Made by a program: the position numbers and the translations under genes. From Limiplasma sp964416065 (GTDB taxonomy: Bacteria; Bacillota; Clostridia; Christensenellales; Aristaeellaceae), in NCBI GenBank assembly GCA_964416065.1, contig CAYQCL010000040.1:1-18626 (forward strand): DNA of 18,626 nt, read 5' to 3'. The notes under the pieces were generated by a model. The model had not been told where the DNA came from. It made no database searches and saw nothing but the letters and a program-made list of their open reading frames with translations. Below are positions 14,820 through 18,626 of this stretch, piece by piece (the first letter of the stretch is position 1; each line of letters begins with the position of its first letter).

Positions 14820-15995
14820 ATGACACACCGCCCCGCTTTTCTCAAACCCGTTCTGGGCCTGTTTCTTGCGCTTTGCTTCACGCTTAGCTCCGCTATGGCG
14901 GCGGATGTTTGGGATTTTGGCGTGATCTACGGCACCGATACGCTTAACCTCCGCTCCCAGGGCAGTTCCTCCAGCCAATGGCTGGGAAGCTATTCCCGCG
15001 GCACGTGGGTGGAGATCATCGGAAGCCAAAATAATTTCTATCAGGTTCGTACGCCGGACGGCAAAAGCGGCTATATGAGTAAAAACTACATTGATCTTTC
15101 CTATGACGCGAGCGACTATGTGTGGCAGGCCATTGTAACCAACCAAAACGGCGGCGCATTTCTGAATTTCCGTGCCCAACCCAGCTATAACGCGCAGGTC
15201 CTGGGCATCTTCTACACAGGTGTCCCGCTACATGTTCTGAGCGCGTCAAACGGCTGGTACTGCGTGGAGATCAACGGTCAGACCGGTTATGTTCGCGGTG
15301 AATTTCTCGCTGATTGGGGCAGAAAAAACGCGGGCAGCGGCACCGTCGCCACAATCAAAACGCCGAACAACACCGCCATCAACCTGCGCAACGGCCCAGG
15401 GCTCAATTACAGTGTTTCCCGTCAGTTTTCCGGCGACCGCTATGTAGCGGTGCTGACCAAGGGAACCGGCTGGTGGTGCGTAAGCATTGACGGTTATGTT
15501 GGCTTTATGAGCAGCGACTTCCTGACCGAGGGACTTTGCGCGGCACGCGACATCGCCGCCCAGACTGGCGGCGGATCGACCGGCTCCGCATACGCGCTCG
15601 TCCAGAACCCCGTCAGCACGCAGACGCTTAATCTACGCCAGTTTGCCTCCACGGGCGCGCAGGTTTTGGCCAAGCTTACCAATGGAACCCGCCTATGGGT
15701 CGATTCACAGGGCACGGAGTGGTGTGCCGTCACGAATCAGCAGACCGGCCTTTCAGGATACGTCATGACCCGCTATATCAAGCTCTACAACCTGCCTGCA
15801 ACGCCGACGCGGCTGGTCTACCACCCCAATGGAACCTACGTAAACCTGCGCTCCAGCGCGAATTTAAACGCAAATAACGTTCAGGTTCGCGTCCCCTCCG
15901 GACAGACCGTTACCGTCCTAGTCCCTGGGCCTGATTGGTGTAAGGTGCAATACGGCTCTTACACCGGCTACATGCTCACCTATTTTCTTCACTAG
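14820..15995 (+). CDS. Secreted protein with five bacterial SH3 (SH3b) repeats
   Basis: 391 residues. A signal peptide (basic start, hydrophobic core, cleavage after SSAMA near residue 28) is followed by five consecutive SH3b domains of about 60-75 residues and nothing else. Each carries the LN-(L/F)-R signature (DTLNLR, AFLNFR, AINLR, TLNLR, YVNLR) and ends in a GY/GF-(V/M) strand. SH3b domains usually bind peptidoglycan peptides, so it should be a wall-associated binding protein; no hydrolase or amidase domain is attached. The ATG at 14820 follows AAAGGAGG at good spacing; the frame is open further upstream but lacks a site. The gene ends inside the convergent membrane-protein gene. Confidence 0.88.
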   Translation: MTHRPAFLKPVLGLFLALCFTLSSAMAADVWDFGVIYGTDTLNLRSQGSSSSQWLGSYSRGTWVEIIGSQNNFYQVRTPDGKSGYMSKNYIDLSYDASDYVWQAIVTNQNGGAFLNFRAQPSYNAQVLGIFYTGVPLHVLSASNGWYCVEINGQTGYVRGEFLADWGRKNAGSGTVATIKTPNNTAINLRNGPGLNYSVSRQFSGDRYVAVLTKGTGWWCVSIDGYVGFMSSDFLTEGLCAARDIAAQTGGGSTGSAYALVQNPVSTQTLNLRQFASTGAQVLAKLTNGTRLWVDSQGTEWCAVTNQQTGLSGYVMTRYIKLYNLPATPTRLVYHPNGTYVNLRSSANLNANNVQVRVPSGQTVTVLVPGPDWCKVQYGSYTGYMLTYFLH

Positions 15996-16650
15996 CCGCC
16001 TTTTCCCTCTGAAACAGCCGCGCAAGCCAGAGAAAAACCAGCATGCACAGCAGTTCCAACGCACAGATATAAAACGCTTCGCCGCGCGAAAAGAGAACGG
16101 CCAGTGGGGTTCCCTGTGGCACCGCGCGCAGGAAGAGATAATTCGTTCCAAAAGCGCGGTTAAACGCATTCATAAACAACAGATAGCCGTTGCCTAAAAT
16201 CAGCGCGCGACGCGGATTTTCGGGCAGCGGCTTTCCCATGCGATAAATGAGTACCGGTGTGAGCGCCACGAGCGTATGCAGCTGTTGAAAGGCGAATATC
16301 ATCCAAAAGGGATGAGAACAGCGTATGACCGCCGGAAACAAAAGCGTAATCGCCGCCGCCGGCGCCGCGAGAAAAGCCGAAAGCTCGTATAGGGGCGCGG
16401 GAGCGTGCCATAGCATCGGGATGGATAGGACGCCGAACAGCCCGCAAAGATGCAGCGGCAGCGCTGTCTCGATCGAAAGCAGCCCATCTATGTAAAGCAG
16501 CGTCAGCTGCGTAAGCATGGAGGCTGCTAGCGCGCAGGCCGCAAACGGCCTGAGCCGTTTCGCGCGTTTGGGATCGCGCGCCCATCTTAACAGACCGCCC
16601 CATAACACCACAGGCAGCCAGCGCGCCATCATCTCTATCCATGCCGCCAT
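15976..16650 (-). CDS. TIGR02206 (YwaF-like) integral membrane protein
   Basis: 224 residues with six or so hydrophobic segments. The family motifs LPLHLCG (residues 64-70) and NRAFGTNYLFL (near 163) are present, as in Bacillus YwaF. Function is unknown in the family. The start at 16650 has GGGAGAG upstream. Its last 20 nt overlap the end of the SH3b gene on the other strand. Only weak promoter-like sequence was seen in the 16651-16742 gap. Confidence 0.85.
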   Translation of the reverse strand: MAAWIEMMARWLPVVLWGGLLRWARDPKRAKRLRPFAACALAASMLTQLTLLYIDGLLSIETALPLHLCGLFGVLSIPMLWHAPAPLYELSAFLAAPAAAITLLFPAVIRCSHPFWMIFAFQQLHTLVALTPVLIYRMGKPLPENPRRALILGNGYLLFMNAFNRAFGTNYLFLRAVPQGTPLAVLFSRGEAFYICALELLCMLVFLWLARLFQREKAASEENR

Positions 16651-16742
16651 TTGTTTTTCTCTCCCAACCGCGTTTTATTTCTCCACTTTCATGGTACTTT
16701 TCCACCACAAAGCGATTAAAAAAGCGCATTTTTTGTCTTTTC

Positions 16743-16771
16743 TTTACCACTCGACAAAAATATGCTATAAT
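16743..16771 (+). promoter_or_regulatory. Promoter of the small membrane protein gene
   Basis: Extended -10 (TGC then TATAAT at 16766-16771) with -35 TTTACC (16743-16748) 17 bp upstream, about 45 bp before the start at 16817. Confidence 0.65.
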
Positions 16772-16816
16772 ACACCTGTTCCAATTTTATTCCATTTTTG
16801 ATGAGGAGGAAAAGTC

Positions 16817-17326
16817 ATGACGCGATATACCCGTTCTCGTGGCTACAATACCGTCATGCGCTCCAATCGCTATAAGCCGATTCTGGTGATTGTCCTTGTG
16901 CTTCTGGCTGCCTTTCTGATTTTCAAGCTGGCGGGCGTCGGCGGTATCAACGAGGGAAATTTCGAGGCGCAGCGAAATGCCAGACTTCGCAGCGAGGTTC
17001 AGCATGCCGTAAGCAGCGTCAATTCCCTCAGCCGTCTTGGGGCCAGCTCCACGTCGGCCATGCTCGGCCGCATTCGACAGTATGTCCACGGCATCGAGGT
17101 GATTAACGATCTCAACGTGGGAATGTATGGCGAGGTGGGCAGGCTATACGCGCAGTCCGTATTTGATAACATTTACGCTATTATTGAGGATTATGACGTG
17201 CGTCTCGTCAGCGGACAAAAGGTCAATGATCTGCTTTCATCCTTAAGCGAGGCGGTCAATGAACTCAGCGCGCTGACAACCGCCCTGCTCGACGGCGCGT
17301 CCATCGCCGATGACACCGCGCAGTAG
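16817..17326 (+). CDS. Single-pass membrane protein of unknown function
   Basis: 169 residues. A very basic N-terminus of about 20 residues precedes one membrane segment (ILVIVLVLLAAFLIF, about 22-38). The rest is a soluble, probably helical domain rich in Ser, Leu and Val, with heptad-like leucine spacing, which by the positive-inside rule would face outside. No known motif was recognised. AGGAGGA precedes the ATG at good spacing. The gene has a strong promoter of its own and ends 3 nt from the convergent YdcZ-type gene. Confidence 0.75.
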   Translation: MTRYTRSRGYNTVMRSNRYKPILVIVLVLLAAFLIFKLAGVGGINEGNFEAQRNARLRSEVQHAVSSVNSLSRLGASSTSAMLGRIRQYVHGIEVINDLNVGMYGEVGRLYAQSVFDNIYAIIEDYDVRLVSGQKVNDLLSSLSEAVNELSALTTALLDGASIADDTAQ

Positions 17327-17329
17327 CGC

Positions 17330-17758
17330 TTATTTCAGTTTAAAAAGCACTACGCCGCCCAGCATAAGTGCCAACCCGATCAATTGCTTGGCCCCCATGG
17401 CGATTTTCTCCTGTTCCATCCATCCAAACGCGTCGATAACCGCCGCGACCAGCAGCTGAGCAATGAGAATGGTGGAGATTGCCACGGTAGGGTTTAGCCC
17501 CTTGATGGAAAGCATCACGGTTACGGTGATGACCAATCCAAGTGCGCCGCCGAAGAGGTAGCCCTTTGGAACATTGCCCAGTTCCCTGAGGTTGCCGGAG
17601 CCGAAAATCCACATCACGATCAGCGAAAGTACAAAGGCCGTGCCCTGCACATAGGCGTTGGCTTCCCAAAGGCCTATGTCCTTTTGAAGTTGCGTATTCA
17701 TAACGCCCTGCACACTCATGGCTGAGCCCGCAATGACGCTGAACAAAAAACCGATCAC
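17330..17758 (-). CDS. YdcZ/DMT-family (DUF606) membrane protein
   Basis: 142 residues with about four to five membrane segments, the size of single-unit YdcZ-type transporters that work as pairs. Seen: an N-terminal helix with AGSAMSVQGVMNTQL, typical of the family, then GGALGLVITVTVMLSIKGLNPTVA and a C-terminal GLALMLGGVVLFKLK. The substrate is unknown. Start is GTG at 17758, with AAGGAGG about ten bases upstream. That ribosome site lies in the arm of an inverted repeat (17761-17803), so translation may be controlled. It follows the alarmone synthetase gene on the same strand with a 59-nt gap and is probably in its operon. Confidence 0.85.
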   Translation of the reverse strand: MIGFLFSVIAGSAMSVQGVMNTQLQKDIGLWEANAYVQGTAFVLSLIVMWIFGSGNLRELGNVPKGYLFGGALGLVITVTVMLSIKGLNPTVAISTILIAQLLVAAVIDAFGWMEQEKIAMGAKQLIGLALMLGGVVLFKLK

Positions 17759-17803
17759 AAAAACCGCCTCCTTCCTGCCAAGTGTGCGTAAAAGAGGCGG
17801 TTT
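17759..17803 (-). promoter_or_regulatory. Hairpin covering the YdcZ-type gene's ribosome site
   Basis: On the minus strand, AAACCGCCTC (17803-17794) and GAGGCGGTTT (17770-17761) form a perfect 10-bp stem, extendable by two pairs, with a 23-base loop. The 3' arm contains most of the AAGGAGG ribosome site and runs into TTTTT right before the GTG start. It could act as a terminator, an RNA switch on translation, or both. Confidence 0.5.
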
Positions 17804-17817
17804 CTATGTATCCGTGG

Positions 17818-18486
17818 TCAGTCTCCCTTTTCGACCTGTCTGACCAATTGTACCATCTGGTCATGGATATGCTGCATATCGCCGTCCAACACGGCGATCC
17901 TTTCGGCCGCCTCAAACAGCTGTCGGTTCAGTGAATCCGGAACGTGCGCGGCCTCCTTGTATCGAAGCTGATGCTCAAGGCTCGCCCAGAAATCCATAGC
18001 AATGGTACGAATCTGCACCTCCACGGGAAGAGGCAGCTTTCCCTCGCTTAGAAAGACCGGCACCTCCACGATCAGATGAAGACTTCGGTACCCATTTGGC
18101 TTCGGATTGGCGATATAATCCCGTGTCTGAAGCAGACGGATATCGTCCTGATCCGTCAGAAGCCTCGCGATGGTATAGGTGTCATCCAAATAGGCGCATA
18201 CCACACGAATTCCGGCAATATCATGCAAATGATCCATTGCCGCCTGTGGGGTGAGGGGAAGGCCCTTGCGCTGCAGCTTCTGCGCAATGCTCTGTGGGCT
18301 TTTGATCCGGCTCTCCATATGATGGATGGGGTTGCGGCTGTTGCGCATATGAAATTCGTCGTTCAGAATTTCCAGCTTTGTACGCACCTCGCGCAGGGCG
18401 GATTGATAACGACACTGCATGAGCATAAAGCTGTCCAATAGCTCCTGGAATTCCGACGGGAGCTCCGTCACATTAGAATAGGTCAT
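17818..18486 (-). CDS. Small alarmone synthetase, (p)ppGpp synthetase (YjbM/RelQ or YwaC/RelP type)
   Basis: 222-residue cytoplasmic enzyme that transfers pyrophosphate from ATP to GDP or GTP, making (p)ppGpp. It has only the synthetase domain: no HD hydrolase, TGS or ACT domains. Motifs: SRIKSPQSIAQKL (59-71), DIAGIRVV (89-96), DYIANPKPNGYRSLHLI (123-139), EVQIRT (156-161) with the catalytic Glu, and LEHQLRYK (170-177). Length fits RelQ/RelP (about 210). The ATG at 18486 has AAAGGAGG at good spacing; the frame continues upstream without such a site. The C-terminal helix should mediate tetramer formation. It is first in a probable operon with the YdcZ-type gene. Confidence 0.93.
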   Translation of the reverse strand: MTYSNVTELPSEFQELLDSFMLMQCRYQSALREVRTKLEILNDEFHMRNSRNPIHHMESRIKSPQSIAQKLQRKGLPLTPQAAMDHLHDIAGIRVVCAYLDDTYTIARLLTDQDDIRLLQTRDYIANPKPNGYRSLHLIVEVPVFLSEGKLPLPVEVQIRTIAMDFWASLEHQLRYKEAAHVPDSLNRQLFEAAERIAVLDGDMQHIHDQMVQLVRQVEKGD

Positions 18487-18516
18487 ATTGCCTCCTTTGG
18501 GATAGCTTCTAATGCC

Positions 18517-18545
18517 ATTGTACCCCTTTTCCATCCTGTACGCAA
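18517..18545 (-). promoter_or_regulatory. Probable promoter of the alarmone synthetase
   Basis: Minus strand -10 TACAAT (18517-18522) and a weak -35 TTGCGT (18540-18545) with a 17-bp spacer, about 30 bp ahead of the start. From 18546 to the window end I see no gene, only AT-rich sequence with a short inverted repeat (GTTAC...GTAAC around 18580-18600). Confidence 0.5.
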
Positions 18546-18626
18546 CCAAAAAGAGTATGCTCTCCTAGCAGAAAATGTTGAGTTACAATAGAACGGTAAC
18601 ATTAAGGATAGAAAAACAGAGAGTCA

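Noticed and set aside
14093..14881. 262-codon minus-strand open frame
   Set aside because: Antisense to tlyA and the SH3b start; the real genes have motifs and ribosome sites.
16160..16750. 196-codon minus-strand frame overlapping the TIGR02206 gene
   Set aside because: The overlapping frame has clear membrane helices and family motifs; this one is a shifted reading with no recognisable domain.

Overview
The window reads as a chromosomal segment of a moderately GC-rich Bacillota (Gram-positive, probably Clostridia). The reasons are strong AGGAGG-type Shine-Dalgarno sites, sigma-A promoters with 17-bp spacers, a single-domain (p)ppGpp synthetase, a PDZ/radical-SAM DUF512 protein beside der, a YwaF-type membrane protein (TIGR02206) and acyl-phosphate-dependent PlsY. 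Genus cannot be fixed from the sequence alone. No rRNA, tRNA, CRISPR array, intact mobile element or phage gene was seen.

Layout. 1-570: a broken end holding an open membrane-protein fragment fused to a decayed IS21-type transposase (IstA) remnant, then the plsY promoter. 570-1193: plsY alone, followed by two strong hairpins. 1414-2955 (minus): a repeat-containing lipoprotein of unknown function, with its own promoter and a possible operator. 3096-5356 (minus): capF-capG, overlapping by ATGA, two of the three enzymes that make UDP-N-acetyl-L-fucosamine. 5498-7243 (plus): a large two-part putative glycosyltransferase, divergent from capF through back-to-back promoters. 7421-10192 (plus): ECF sigma factor, membrane-anchored putative anti-sigma partner and solute-binding protein, tightly packed as one operon. 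10317-12988 (minus): DUF512 then der. 13131-14737 (plus): esterase then TlyA rRNA methyltransferase, overlapping by 7 nt. 14820-15995 (plus): a secreted protein with five SH3b repeats, whose end overlaps by 20 nt with the convergent TIGR02206 membrane protein (15976-16650, minus). 16817-17326 (plus): a small single-pass membrane protein. 17330-18486 (minus): a small alarmone synthetase followed by a YdcZ-type membrane protein, with a hairpin between them that covers the second gene's ribosome site.

Together: envelope functions dominate (phospholipid synthesis, sugar nucleotide synthesis, glycosyl transfer, lipoprotein, SH3b wall-binding protein, sigma/anti-sigma signalling), mixed with ribosome functions (Der, TlyA) and stringent-response signalling. 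The most interesting points are the hairpin over the ydcZ start, a strong internal start in the anti-sigma gene that would turn it into a secreted protein, the two-domain glycosyltransferase beside an incomplete FucNAc gene set, and an inverted repeat over the lipoprotein promoter. I did not find a system that is clearly new; these are candidates.
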